The translations under genes were made by a program, and so were the position numbers. Source: Bacillota bacterium (GTDB taxonomy: Bacteria > Bacillota > Clostridia > Lachnospirales > Lachnospiraceae). From it: a stretch of 58,635 nt of DNA. Below, one piece after another: positions 25,319 through 34,898 of this stretch (within the stretch, counting starts at the first letter, position 1; every line of letters begins with the position of its first letter). Under the pieces are notes generated by a model. That model saw only the letters and a program-made list of their open reading frames with translations. It was not told the origin of the DNA and ran no database searches. The stretch spans positions 1-58,635 of the forward strand of contig JAEXAX010000023.1 of NCBI GenBank assembly GCA_023458035.1, written 5' to 3'.

Positions 25319-28300
25319 AGAGTATAGATGTCATCGGCTTTAAATCCTTTGCCAATAAGATTACCTTTGAATTTAAGCCGGGTATTACGGCCATCGTCGG
25401 TCCGAATGGCAGCGGTAAGAGTAATGTGGCGGATGCTGTCCGGTGGGTGCTGGGGGAACAGTCAGCTAAACAGCTGCGAGGCAGCAGTATGCAGGATGTT
25501 ATCTTTTCGGGAACGGAACACAGAAGTCCGCAGGGCTATGCCCAGGTAGCCATTACCCTGGATAATCAGGATAAAAGTCTGCCGGTAGATTATGAAGAGG
25601 TGACGGTTACCAGACGAGTCTATCGCTCGGGAGAGAGCGAATATTTGTTAAATGGCGCCGGTTGCCGTTTGCGGGATATTCAGGAGCTCTTTTTTGATAC
25701 CGGAATCGGGCAGGAAGGTTACTCTATCATTGGGCAGGGTCAGATTGAACGAATTTTAAGCGCCCGATCGGAAGAACGCAGGGAGCTGTTTGATGAGGCT
25801 GTCGGTATCGTTAAATATAAGAAGCGTAAGCGGATCGCTTTGAAAAAATTGGAAAATGAGCGAGCCAATTTGGAACGCGTTACGGATATTTTAGGTGAAT
25901 TGACCAGGCAGGTCGGACCGCTTGAGCGACAGGCGAAAAATGCCCGGATTTATCTGGAAAAACGGGATCTGTTAAAGGATGCCGAGCTGCGTTTGTTTGT
26001 TGAGGAAACGACTAAGATCGGCGACGACTTAAAGCGTGATGAGCAGGCCCTGTCGGTGGTGCGAGATAGTTTGGCTCAGACGGGTAATGAGTTTGAAGAG
26101 GTTAAACAGGCCTATCAGGGCGTGGAGGAACAGCAACAGGCTTTGGAGACAGCCCTTGAGACTGCCAGAGCAGAGCAGGCTTCGCATCAGGAGGTTTATA
26201 CCGGTATTCAAAATGAGAACTCCGTTTTGCAGGTTGAGCTTAAGAATCTGGAAGAGAAGCTGAATACACTGCAGCAGAGAAGGACGGCTCTTAAAAGCCA
26301 GAGCGAACAGATGAGCAGTGCGCTGAAAACGGTCGAGCAGGACCAGCAGGTCGGCGACGAAATCATTGCTCTATTGGAGCAGGAATGTGTTGAACTGGAA
26401 GGACAACTGGCCGCTGTGCAGCAGCAGCTACAGGAGGATGATCAGAGGCTGGCCAGACAAAATCGCTCGGCCATGACGGTCTTATCCGATCGAGGAGACC
26501 TGCAGGGCGCCTTGTCACGGATGAAGGCGGAGCTGGATGCTTTAGCAGAGAGGATTCACCAGCTGGAAGGACAGATCGAGGCGTCGATCAACCGTTTGGC
26601 CGACGCAGAGGAAGAGGAAGAAGCCTTATTGGCCAGGACAGAGCGTCTGGAGGGCGCCGAGTCCGAGCAGCAAAACGAGCAGGCTGCCTTGAAGCGTCAG
26701 ATCGAAGAGCAGGATGTGCAGGTGAAGCAGTCTCAAATCAAGTTAGAGGAAATTCGTGCCAACTATCATCAGCAGCGGTCCAGACTGGAAACGCTGACCG
26801 ATATGGAAGCCGGCTATGAGGGGTACAGCTTCAGTATTCAAAAGGTGATGGAGCGGGCAAAACAGATTCCGGGTGTGCTTGGTGTGGTGGCAGACCTGAT
26901 TCGGGTGACTGAACGTTATGAAACGGCGGTGGAGATCGCGCTCGGCGCCAGATTACATCAAATCGTCACGGAAGATGACCGGGTGGCCAAGGATATGATC
27001 CGCTTCTTAAAAGAGAAGCGTTTCGGCCGAGCGACCTTTATGCCATTATCGGCGGTTTCTAAAAAAACGTTGCCGGCTTCGGAGCGGTATCATCAGGAAC
27101 CGGGGTTTCTTTGCATGGCCGACCGGGCAGTGGAGTGTGAACCCCGTTTCCGTAAATTAGTGGATGATATGCTGGGAAACACGCTGTTGTTTGATGATAT
27201 CGAGCATGCGACGGCGGCGGCCAAAAAGCATGGCTATCGACTGCGTATCGTGACACTGGAAGGTGATTTGCTAAATCCGGGTGGTTCGTTGACCGGTGGA
27301 AGCATTAAACAGAGTACCCATTTATTGGGACGCAAGAGAGAGATAGAAAAGCTGCAAAAGAGTACCGATGCGCTGCGCCGGGAAGCGACGGCACTGGATG
27401 CCGCGATCTTTAACGCCAAAACCAAACGCCGCAATCTGTGGGCCAAGGTAGAGGAGCATGAACAGCAGGCGGCCAGCCTACAGATGCAGGGGCGAACCAA
27501 TCAGGTGAAGCTGGAGCAAATCCGGGAGCAGATCCGACAGCAGCAAGAACAGTTGGCCGTAGGACGGGCAGAGATTGCGCAACTGCAAAAGACCGAGCAG
27601 GAAAAGTCTGCCGCTTTTGCGCATATTCAGCAATCCTGGCAGGCTTCTAAGGAAAAAGAACAGGAAATTACGGATGCAGCCAAGGACCTGGCTGATCTGG
27701 CAGCGCTGCATCGTCAACAAGATGAGAGTTTGCGCAGTCTGGTCGGACAGAAGAAACAGGATCTGGCGGTTGCCGTTCAAAAAAATACGGCTTTGCAGGC
27801 AGAACAGCAAAGACTAAAAACCGAGTGGCAGCAAAACAGTCGGGATAGTCAGGCTGTGGAGCTTGAACTGGCGGCGGCGGCCGAAGCGCTTGACATGATT
27901 ATTGGGCGGCAAGAGGAGCTTGAAGGCCGCTTGGCGCAGCTGCAGCAGCAAAAAGAAGCTGATGAGAGTCGGACAGCCGGTTTAAAGGCTGAAAAAGATC
28001 GTCTTTATCAGGATAATAAGGAATTTTTGAATCGGCGGGAGGCCCTGCTTGAACAGAAGAGCTTGCTGGAGAAAGATGAGTATCGACTGGAAGATAGAGT
28101 TATGCGTAAGCAGAATTTTCTGGAGGAGAGAGAAAATCAAATCTGGGAGGAGTATCAGGTGACGGCACGTGAGGCCAGACAGAAGCACAGCCTTTTGCAG
28201 CAGGCAGATGACTTTGCGATTTTGGCGATCAGTGAACAAAAGCGCATCATTGCCGATATTAAAAAAGAGATCAAGAGTCTCGGCAGCATCAATATCAATG

Positions 28301-28890
28301 CCATAGAGGAATACCGGGAGGTTTCCGAGCGCTATGAGTTTTTGCGTGCTCAGCATAATGACTTGCTGGAGGCGGAAAAAGCATTGCTTGGTATCGTCAG
28401 TGAGCTGGATCAGGGAATGAAGCAGCAGTTCAAGGAGCAGTTTGCACTGATTCAGACCGAATTTCAGCAGGTTTTTGCCGAGCTGTTCGGCGGTGGCAAG
28501 GGCAGTATCGAGATGATTGATGAGGGTAATGTGCTGGAAACAGATATCGCTATTATTGCCCAACCGCCCGGCAAGAAGTTGCAGAATATGATGCAGTTGT
28601 CCGGCGGAGAGAAGGCATTGACAGCTATTTCATTACTTTTTGCCATCCAGAATCTGAAGCCGTCGCCGTTTTGCCTGCTTGATGAGATTGAAGCGGCACT
28701 GGACGACAGTAATGTGGTACGATATGCGCAGTATCTGCATAAGCTGACCGACCATACTCAGTTTATTACGATTACGCATCGCCGCGGGACTATGACGGCG
28801 GCCGACCGCCTGTACGGTATCACTATGCAGGAGAAAGGGGTTTCCACCCTGGTATCGGTCAATTTGATTGAAGACAGCCTGGATGACTAG
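25309..28890 (+). CDS. smc: Chromosome segregation protein SMC
   Basis: The condensin ATPase, 1193 residues, full length. Walker A GPNGSGKS is at 31-38; a first long coiled coil (about 165-500) is followed by the hinge (about 510-660), a second coiled coil, and the C-terminal head with LSGGEKALTA near 1098 and Walker B CLLDEIEAALDD near 1122. It works with ScpA and ScpB to organise the chromosome. Coiled-coil regions are rich in Gln and Glu. It overlaps rnc and lies 23 bases before ftsY, the conserved rnc-smc-ftsY order. Confidence 0.97.
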   Translation: MYLKSIDVIGFKSFANKITFEFKPGITAIVGPNGSGKSNVADAVRWVLGEQSAKQLRGSSMQDVIFSGTEHRSPQGYAQVAITLDNQDKSLPVDYEEVTVTRRVYRSGESEYLLNGAGCRLRDIQELFFDTGIGQEGYSIIGQGQIERILSARSEERRELFDEAVGIVKYKKRKRIALKKLENERANLERVTDILGELTRQVGPLERQAKNARIYLEKRDLLKDAELRLFVEETTKIGDDLKRDEQALSVVRDSLAQTGNEFEEVKQAYQGVEEQQQALETALETARAEQASHQEVYTGIQNENSVLQVELKNLEEKLNTLQQRRTALKSQSEQMSSALKTVEQDQQVGDEIIALLEQECVELEGQLAAVQQQLQEDDQRLARQNRSAMTVLSDRGDLQGALSRMKAELDALAERIHQLEGQIEASINRLADAEEEEEALLARTERLEGAESEQQNEQAALKRQIEEQDVQVKQSQIKLEEIRANYHQQRSRLETLTDMEAGYEGYSFSIQKVMERAKQIPGVLGVVADLIRVTERYETAVEIALGARLHQIVTEDDRVAKDMIRFLKEKRFGRATFMPLSAVSKKTLPASERYHQEPGFLCMADRAVECEPRFRKLVDDMLGNTLLFDDIEHATAAAKKHGYRLRIVTLEGDLLNPGGSLTGGSIKQSTHLLGRKREIEKLQKSTDALRREATALDAAIFNAKTKRRNLWAKVEEHEQQAASLQMQGRTNQVKLEQIREQIRQQQEQLAVGRAEIAQLQKTEQEKSAAFAHIQQSWQASKEKEQEITDAAKDLADLAALHRQQDESLRSLVGQKKQDLAVAVQKNTALQAEQQRLKTEWQQNSRDSQAVELELAAAAEALDMIIGRQEELEGRLAQLQQQKEADESRTAGLKAEKDRLYQDNKEFLNRREALLEQKSLLEKDEYRLEDRVMRKQNFLEERENQIWEEYQVTAREARQKHSLLQQADDFAILAISEQKRIIADIKKEIKSLGSININAIEEYREVSERYEFLRAQHNDLLEAEKALLGIVSELDQGMKQQFKEQFALIQTEFQQVFAELFGGGKGSIEMIDEGNVLETDIAIIAQPPGKKLQNMMQLSGGEKALTAISLLFAIQNLKPSPFCLLDEIEAALDDSNVVRYAQYLHKLTDHTQFITITHRRGTMTAADRLYGITMQEKGVSTLVSVNLIEDSLDD

Positions 28891-28913
28891 ACAGAGCTTG
28901 GAAAGGAAGAATT

Positions 28914-29840
28914 ATGGCAGGATTTTTTAAACGTTTGGTGGCGGGACTGAGCAAGACCCGTGACAATATAGTAAAGGGGATTGATTACGTATTCAGCGGC
29001 TTTTCCAGCATTGACGATGATTTCTACGAGGAGATCGAGGAGATTTTGGTGATGGGGGATATCGGTATTCATGCATCGACCAATATCATTGAAACCTTAA
29101 AGAGAAAGGTCAGTGAGCAGAAGATCAAGGAGCCGGCCGAATGTAAGCAGTTATTGATCGACAGTATCAAGGAACAGATGCTGGTTAATGAGGAATCCTA
29201 TGAATTTGAAAAACGCCGATCGGTGATTCTGGTGGTTGGTGTCAATGGTGTCGGTAAAACAACCACCGTCGGCAAGCTAGCCGGGAAGTTTTGTCGGGAG
29301 GGTAAGAAGGTGGTGATCGCCGCGGCCGATACCTTCCGGGCAGCTGCCAGTGATCAGCTGGCGGTCTGGGCAGACCGGGCGGGTGCAGACTTTGTGACTG
29401 CTCAGGCCGGTTCCGATCCGGCCAGTGTGGTTTTTGATGCCATCGGCCGTGCGAAGGCAAAAAAGGCCGATGTACTGATCTGTGACACTGCCGGTCGTTT
29501 GCATAACAAGAAAAACCTGATGGAAGAGCTCCGAAAGATCGGCCGTATCCTGTCCAAGGAATATCCGGAAGCGTACCGTGAAACCCTCTTGGTGCTTGAC
29601 GGCACGACCGGGCAAAATGCCCTGATGCAGGCGAAGGAATTCAATGAGGTCACTGAGATCGACGGCATCGTGCTGACAAAGCTGGATGGTACGGCCAAGG
29701 GCGGTATCGCGGTGGCGATCCAGTCTCAGATGCAGGTACCGGTCAAGTACATCGGGGTTGGAGAAACCATCGATGATCTGGAGAAGTTCAATGCGGATGA
29801 GTTTGTTGACGCATTATTTGACATCAAAAGGGAGGCATAA
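28914..29840 (+). CDS. ftsY: Signal recognition particle receptor FtsY
   Basis: The SRP receptor GTPase that docks nascent membrane proteins at the translocon. The 308 residues are the NG domains only, without the long acidic A domain of the enteric protein. G motifs: GVNGVGKTTT near 109-118, DTAGRLHNK and TKLDGTAKGG. It begins with an amphipathic MAGFFKRLVAGL segment that could target the membrane. It is in the rnc-smc operon. Confidence 0.96.
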   Translation: MAGFFKRLVAGLSKTRDNIVKGIDYVFSGFSSIDDDFYEEIEEILVMGDIGIHASTNIIETLKRKVSEQKIKEPAECKQLLIDSIKEQMLVNEESYEFEKRRSVILVVGVNGVGKTTTVGKLAGKFCREGKKVVIAAADTFRAAASDQLAVWADRAGADFVTAQAGSDPASVVFDAIGRAKAKKADVLICDTAGRLHNKKNLMEELRKIGRILSKEYPEAYRETLLVLDGTTGQNALMQAKEFNEVTEIDGIVLTKLDGTAKGGIAVAIQSQMQVPVKYIGVGETIDDLEKFNADEFVDALFDIKREA

Positions 29841-29842
29841 GA

Positions 29843-31054
29843 ATGTTGACATTACAGCAATTTGAAGAGGCATATGAAGCCGTCGGAAAGGTGGTTCGTC
29901 CGACCAATCTGATCTACAGTGAATATCTCAGCCAGCAGACCGGAGCAAAGGTGTATCTGAAGCCGGAAAATATGCAGCATACCGGCTCGTATAAGCTACG
30001 CGGGGCCTATTATAAAATTCGGACTCTGTCGGAGGAAGAGCGAGCTAAGGGCTTAATCACCGCTTCGGCAGGGAACCATGCACAGGGCGTCGCTTTTGCA
30101 GCCAAACAATTCGGTTGTAAGGCAGTCATCGTGATGCCGGAGACCACTCCGCTAATCAAGGTCAACCGGACCAAGAGCTATGGGGCTGAGGTGATCCTAT
30201 ACGGAAACGTGTACGATGAGGCAGCCGCTAAAGCCGCGGAGCTGGCTGAGAAACATGACTATACCTTTATTCATCCGTTTGATGATCTGACCGTGGCTAC
30301 CGGTCAGGGATCGATCGCCATGGAGATTTTTAAGGAGATACCGACGGTCGATTATATCCTGGTTCCGATTGGTGGCGGCGGGCTGGCCACCGGCGTGTCA
30401 ACCCTGACCAAATTGTTGGGCGGAAGCACCAAGGTCATCGGTGTAGAGCCGGCCGGAGCGAATTGCTTACAGGAATCTCTGAAGGTCGGTCATCCGGTGA
30501 CCCTGCCGGTTGTCAATACCATTGCAGACGGTACGGCGGTGAAGCGACCGGGCGGAGAGATTTTTCCCTACCTACAGCAGAATTTGGATGATGTGATGAC
30601 CGTCGGGGATGATGAGTTGATCGTTTCCTTTCTGGATGTGATGGAAAATCATAAGATGGTAGTGGAAAATTCCGGCTTGCTCAGCATAGCCGCTCTGAAA
30701 CACCTGAATTTGACAGGGAAAAAGGTGGTTTGTGTGGTATCCGGCGGAAATATGGACGTGATTACCATGAGTACAGTCATCCAGCACGGGCTGATCGCCC
30801 GCGGGCGTATCTTTACCGTATCGGTGCTGTTGCCGGATCGTCCGGGTGAACTGGTTCGGGTGGCTGATCTGGTGGCTAAGGCTCAGGGCAATGTTATTAA
30901 GCTGGATCATAACCAGTTTGTTTCAATCAACCGGGATCAGGCAGTAGAGTTAAAGATTACACTGGAGACCTTTGGCGAGGAGCATAAGCAGCGGATTATC
31001 GAGATACTGGAAGAACACGGATACCGGCCGAAGATTATCCGGCCGAATTTATAA
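29843..31054 (+). CDS. ilvA: Threonine ammonia-lyase with ACT domain
   Basis: A pyridoxal-phosphate enzyme that deaminates threonine (or serine) to 2-oxobutyrate. The 403 residues show the cofactor lysine Lys51 in TGSYKLRGAYYK, a phosphate-binding GGGGLATG loop near 178, and a C-terminal ACT domain (about 328-403) for amino acid control. This short single-ACT form is shared by catabolic TdcB-like and biosynthetic enzymes, so ilvA or tdcB are both possible names. No other isoleucine genes are nearby. It begins 2 bases after ftsY. Confidence 0.88.
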   Translation: MLTLQQFEEAYEAVGKVVRPTNLIYSEYLSQQTGAKVYLKPENMQHTGSYKLRGAYYKIRTLSEEERAKGLITASAGNHAQGVAFAAKQFGCKAVIVMPETTPLIKVNRTKSYGAEVILYGNVYDEAAAKAAELAEKHDYTFIHPFDDLTVATGQGSIAMEIFKEIPTVDYILVPIGGGGLATGVSTLTKLLGGSTKVIGVEPAGANCLQESLKVGHPVTLPVVNTIADGTAVKRPGGEIFPYLQQNLDDVMTVGDDELIVSFLDVMENHKMVVENSGLLSIAALKHLNLTGKKVVCVVSGGNMDVITMSTVIQHGLIARGRIFTVSVLLPDRPGELVRVADLVAKAQGNVIKLDHNQFVSINRDQAVELKITLETFGEEHKQRIIEILEEHGYRPKIIRPNL

Positions 31055-31132
31055 ACCGGGCGTATAAGTGACAGATTACATCAGGTTTTAATGTGAAAAA
31101 ATAGCATCACTACTTTAGTGCAAAAAAATAAA

Positions 31133-31161
31133 TTGCGGTAATGGGTGAGTTGTGCTATAAT
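31133..31161 (+). promoter_or_regulatory. Promoter for the small membrane protein gene
   Basis: TTGCGG (31133-31138), 17 bases, TATAAT (31156-31161). Confidence 0.55.
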
Positions 31162-31211
31162 AATGTCGCAGTTAATCTAGTATATTTATTCATGCGGAGG
31201 AGGAAAAAGAA

Positions 31212-31628
31212 ATGAATGAAATGCGTGGAGCTGGAATGATCAAAGTAGTAGGTATTTTGATGATTGTGTTTGGTGGTTTGGGATTGGTTTTTGCGTTCGT
31301 TGCACTTGCAGGTATCTCAACAGTCGTACAGTTGGCCGAGGCACTGGGAACAGAGGTTAATAAAACCATGCTGTATTTAGCAACATTCTTATCCCTGCTG
31401 GCCGCGGCTGTTCAGTTATTGACCGGTATCATGGGTGTAGCCAACTGCAGAAAGCCGGAGAAGATGGGGACATTGACAATCCTGGTATTTGTTATGTTGA
31501 TCCTGGCAGTAGTTGCTTTTGTATTCGCTCTGGTTAATAAGACCAATATAGCATCGGCCGTTTTCAGCATGCTGGTTGGTATGGTTCTGCCGATCCTGAT
31601 GCTTACGGGAATTAAGAAGAACGCATAA
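31212..31628 (+). CDS. Four-helix membrane protein of unknown function
   Basis: A 138-residue protein with four likely membrane helices (about 10-34, 52-75, 84-106, 113-134) and very short loops; the only charged loop (CRKPEKMG, near 79-86) follows helix 2. I do not recognise a family with certainty. GGAGGAGG precedes the ATG. It has its own promoter and terminator, so it is monocistronic. Confidence 0.7.
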   Translation: MNEMRGAGMIKVVGILMIVFGGLGLVFAFVALAGISTVVQLAEALGTEVNKTMLYLATFLSLLAAAVQLLTGIMGVANCRKPEKMGTLTILVFVMLILAVVAFVFALVNKTNIASAVFSMLVGMVLPILMLTGIKKNA

Positions 31629-31690
31629 GAGCCAAGTTTGACAATCTGTAAGAATGCCATATTTTGCATCCGTAAAATGTGGCGAGATAT

Positions 31691-31723
31691 AAAAAGGGCA
31701 TCCGACCGGATGCCCTTTTTATA
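31691..31723 (+). terminator. Rho-independent terminator, perfect stem
   Basis: AAAAAGGGCATCC and GGATGCCCTTTTT form a 13-base perfect stem with a 4-base loop; the A/T arms make it work in either direction. Confidence 0.85.
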
Positions 31724-31776
31724 TGACATACTAGAAGCGAAATGATCGTGTTACAGGGGCAGCGCCGGCGTTTTAC

Positions 31777-31805
31777 TTGAATTCACTATACTTCTATGAT
31801 ACTAT
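31777..31805 (+). promoter_or_regulatory. Promoter for the flippase gene
   Basis: TTGAAT (31777-31782), 17 bases, TACTAT (31800-31805), 68 bases before the ATG. Confidence 0.45.
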
Positions 31806-31873
31806 TGTAGAGTTCCGACAGTTTAATGGCATGGAACTGTTATATTTTTTAGAAAGAAGAACATGCAAGACCA

Positions 31874-33130
31874 ATGAAAAATGAAAAGCATAAACTATTA
31901 AAAAATACTGTTATGTTATATATTCTGAAATTTTCGGTTTATTTTTTTGGATTTATAACAGTGCCATATCAGACCCGCGTTCTGGGGCCGACACTTTACG
32001 GCAAGATAGGTACGGCCATGGTTTTGATGGTCTATTTCCAACTGTTGATTGATTATGGTTTTATTTTATCGGGAACAAAGGAAGTAGCGATCTGTGCTAA
32101 TGATCCGAAAGCCATCAGTCGGGTTTACTCATCGGTTCAATATTTGAAGATCGGTCTGGTTGCGATTTCGTTTGTCGCCCTGACCCTGTTGTGCTTTCTA
32201 ATCCCCGGCTATCGAGATGATCTCTGGTTCTATGTGCTGTATTTATTCGGAACTGCTGTTAATGGCATGGTGCCGGACTTTGTATACCGGGGTATTCAGG
32301 AAATGGGAGCCATCACCTTGCGGGTCGTGATTTCCCGAATTTTCTTTACGCTGACCTTGTTTGTATTCCTAAAGGGGCCACAGGATTATATGGTGATCCC
32401 CTTATTGGCGGCTATCGGGAACTTTGTTGCCTTTGCCTGGTCAGTGCTGTATTTAAAAAAATACAAGGTTCATTTGACCAGGGTTTCTATGGCTGATTTG
32501 ATGTCCCATATGAAGGCCTCCAGTACCTTTTTCCTGTCCAGAATCGCCGGAGCCATCCAGACCAATTTCAGTGTGATCCTGCTAAGAAATATTGATCCGG
32601 TAGCCTGCGGCTATTATACTGCGGCGGATAAGCTGTATACCACGGGGCAGAGCGCTCTATCACCGATCACGGATAGTATCTATCCTTATATGACGATACA
32701 CAGAGATTTTAAGCTAATCAAAAAGATCTTAAAAATGCTGATGCCGCTGATCGCAGTTACCTGTGTGATCGGTTTCGTTTTTTCAAATGAGATCTGTGTG
32801 ATTATGTTTGGCGAGGATTTTGTACATTCTGGGAAGGTGTTAAAGGCCCTGATGCCTGGGGCATTATTTACACTGCCGGACTATCTGTTTGGCTTTGGCA
32901 TCATGTCAGCATTGGGGATCACCAAACATGCAAATTATTCGATCTACCTATCGACCGGTTTCTTTATTATCGGTATTGGGGTGTTGGCCTTTTTCGGCGC
33001 CGTTACTGCCGTTCATCTGGCATTGCTTACATCATCGGCCATGATCATTGATATGCTTTACCGGGTATATCAGGTCAGAAGAAGATGGTTACAGATCCTA
33101 CGGGAAGAGCAGGCAGCGAAAACAGTTTAA
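31874..33130 (+). CDS. Polysaccharide flippase (Wzx/MOP family)
   Basis: A 418-residue membrane protein with about 12 helices. The N-terminal VPYQTRVLGPTLYGKIG block is typical of O-antigen and teichoic-acid flippases, which move lipid-linked sugar units across the membrane. No glycosyltransferase or polymerase gene is nearby, which is unusual because these genes normally lie in polysaccharide clusters. Its own promoter and terminator flank it. Confidence 0.85.
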   Translation: MKNEKHKLLKNTVMLYILKFSVYFFGFITVPYQTRVLGPTLYGKIGTAMVLMVYFQLLIDYGFILSGTKEVAICANDPKAISRVYSSVQYLKIGLVAISFVALTLLCFLIPGYRDDLWFYVLYLFGTAVNGMVPDFVYRGIQEMGAITLRVVISRIFFTLTLFVFLKGPQDYMVIPLLAAIGNFVAFAWSVLYLKKYKVHLTRVSMADLMSHMKASSTFFLSRIAGAIQTNFSVILLRNIDPVACGYYTAADKLYTTGQSALSPITDSIYPYMTIHRDFKLIKKILKMLMPLIAVTCVIGFVFSNEICVIMFGEDFVHSGKVLKALMPGALFTLPDYLFGFGIMSALGITKHANYSIYLSTGFFIIGIGVLAFFGAVTAVHLALLTSSAMIIDMLYRVYQVRRRWLQILREEQAAKTV

Positions 33131-33171
33131 GTGCCGGGATAACGGGAAAACATATATTTATTTTTCAGTTT

Positions 33172-33206
33172 AAAGAAATGAGTATGAGCGCTCATTTCTT
33201 TTTTTT
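33172..33206 (+). terminator. Terminator after the flippase gene
   Basis: AAAGAAATGAG and CTCATTTCTTT form an 11-base perfect stem with an 8-base loop, followed by more T residues. Confidence 0.8.
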
Positions 33207-33330
33207 GTCGGAATTTAAATGTTTTCGGATGATATATGCTCAGATTCGAGTTTTTTCTTGGATCGTTCTATGTTTTTAATATGACTGAAATAGTATAGTT
33301 ATGACAGACAAGAGAGGAGGAAAAAACAAA

Positions 33331-34056
33331 ATGGGTATCTCAAACATATTTGTGTCGGGGGTTTTTGCGGCGGGAGTGTTATCATTCTTTTCGCCCTGTA
33401 TCTTCCCGCTGTTGCCGGTCTATTTGGGGGTCTTGCTTGATCATGATGATAAACGGGTTATTTCCATTTTCGGAAAGAAGCTCCAATGGTTCGGAATTTT
33501 GAAAACACTGGCTTTTATCGGTGGGCTGTCAACTGTTTTTATAACACTTGGTTACGGGGCAGGGTTTTTAGGAAAGCTGCTGTACACCGATTGGTTCCGT
33601 TATGTGACGGGCGGCATTATTATTCTGTTGGGTATACACCAGATGGAGCTCATTAACATACGCAGCCTGCAAAAGCAGAAGAGCATAACCTATCAGCAGA
33701 AGCCGAAGAGAAACGGTCTATTAAATGCCTTTGTTCTTGGTCTGACGTTTTCGTTCGGATGGACACCTTGTGTCGGGCCGGTGCTCAGTTCCGTTTTGGG
33801 ATTGGCAGCTTCCGGCGGTGAAGGCGCTGTCACCGGTGGTATCTATATGTTCTTTTACACAGTGGGTCTGGCGATTCCATTTTTGGTTCTGGCCGTGGCT
33901 TCGACAGCAGTGATGCAACATTTTAATAAGATTAAACCGCATATCGGTCTGATTAAAAAGATCGGCGGCGCCTTAATCGTGTTGATGGGTATCTTGATGA
34001 TGACAGGCAGTGTGAATGCTGTCACAGCTTTTTTTGAAAATCTCTTCAGGAGATAG
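33331..34056 (+). CDS. ccdA: CcdA-type membrane thiol-electron transporter
   Basis: CcdA/DsbD-family proteins carry electrons from cytoplasmic thioredoxin across the membrane. The 241 residues have about six helices and the two membrane cysteines, Cys23 (FFSPCIFP) and Cys147 (GWTPCVGP), each in a Pro-Cys context typical of the family. I chose ATG 33331, with AGGAGG ten bases upstream, rather than an earlier in-frame ATG at 33301 that lacks a site. The next two genes are its likely electron acceptors, so its job here is to supply reducing power to the outer face rather than cytochrome maturation. Confidence 0.9.
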   Translation: MGISNIFVSGVFAAGVLSFFSPCIFPLLPVYLGVLLDHDDKRVISIFGKKLQWFGILKTLAFIGGLSTVFITLGYGAGFLGKLLYTDWFRYVTGGIIILLGIHQMELINIRSLQKQKSITYQQKPKRNGLLNAFVLGLTFSFGWTPCVGPVLSSVLGLAASGGEGAVTGGIYMFFYTVGLAIPFLVLAVASTAVMQHFNKIKPHIGLIKKIGGALIVLMGILMMTGSVNAVTAFFENLFRR

Positions 34057-34111
34057 TAATTAAGTTAGCAATTAAAAAAATAATAGATGATTTACAAGGG
34101 AGGAAATCAAA

Positions 34112-34828
34112 ATGAGAAAATCAAATCTAATGTTAGTAGCAGCCGCCATGGTGAGTTTATCGGTCTTTACCGGTTGTGCCGTTAAAGGCAGTCCAAAGGA
34201 GGATATGAAGAAGCAGGAGATGAAGAAGGACGACATGAAGAAAGACGGCATGAAGCATGACGACATGAAAAAGGATGACATGAAGAAAGATGACATGAAG
34301 AAAGATGACATGAAGAAAGACGATATGAAGAAGGACGGCATGAAGCATGACGACATGAAAAAGGTCAGCACGAAAAAGGATGATATGAAACAGATGATGA
34401 ATGAAGGGGAGCCGGCTCCGGATTTCAAGCTACAGGGAATCGACGGAAAAACCTATCAGCTGTCCGACTTGAAGGGGAAAAAGGTGTATTTGAAATTTTG
34501 GGCATCATGGTGTTCGATCTGCCTTTCCACTCTGCAGGATGCCAATGATTTGGCAAAGGCAGCCGGGGATGATTATGTAGTTCTGTCGGTTGTGGCACCG
34601 AATATTAACGGTGAGAAATCGGCCGATGATTTTAAGAACTGGTTTGCAAAGCTGGATTATAAGGCGCTGCCGGTCGGCTTGGATGAAGGCGGTAAGGCGT
34701 TGGAAGCTTATGGTGTGCGGTCATATCCGACCTCTGCCTTTATCGGCAGTGACGGTGTCTTGGTGAAGAAGCATATCGGCTATATGAAGGCTGAAGAGAT
34801 CAAGGAAACCCTGAAAAATATCAAGTAA
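34112..34828 (+). CDS. Thioredoxin-like lipoprotein with Asp/Lys/Met repeat linker
   Basis: A 238-residue surface redoxin. Residues 1-22 are a lipoprotein signal (VFTGC, lipidated Cys22). Residues 29-92 are tandem pentapeptides KDDMK, with KDGMK and HDDMK variants, forming a highly charged Met-rich linker. From about 98 a TlpA/ResA-type domain follows, with the active site WCSIC (Cys134, Cys137) and the cis-proline block SYPTSAF (Pro206). It should take electrons from CcdA and pass them to the MsrAB protein encoded next. The linker may hold the domain away from the membrane, or bind metal through Met, His and Asp; neither is proven. Pneumococcal Etrx proteins have the same partners without this linker, as far as I know. 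Confidence 0.9.
   Translation: MRKSNLMLVAAAMVSLSVFTGCAVKGSPKEDMKKQEMKKDDMKKDGMKHDDMKKDDMKKDDMKKDDMKKDDMKKDGMKHDDMKKVSTKKDDMKQMMNEGEPAPDFKLQGIDGKTYQLSDLKGKKVYLKFWASWCSICLSTLQDANDLAKAAGDDYVVLSVVAPNINGEKSADDFKNWFAKLDYKALPVGLDEGGKALEAYGVRSYPTSAFIGSDGVLVKKHIGYMKAEEIKETLKNIK
34201..34392 (+). repeat. 15-base coding tandem repeat
   Basis: About twelve 15-base units encode the KDDMK linker of the redoxin lipoprotein. A 30-base block encoding DGMKHDDMKK occurs twice (at about 34245 and 34335) with nearly identical DNA, which points to recent unit duplication. Changes of whole units keep the reading frame. Confidence 0.9.
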
Positions 34829-34898
34829 TCTTATACTGGATAAAATCGGTTATATTGGGTTATAATAAAATAACCATGAGATGGGAAGGCGGTTTTAG

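Noticed and set aside
34201..34392. CRISPR-like or satellite repeat
   Set aside because: The 15-base units are in frame with the lipoprotein gene, have no spacers, and encode a regular pentapeptide.
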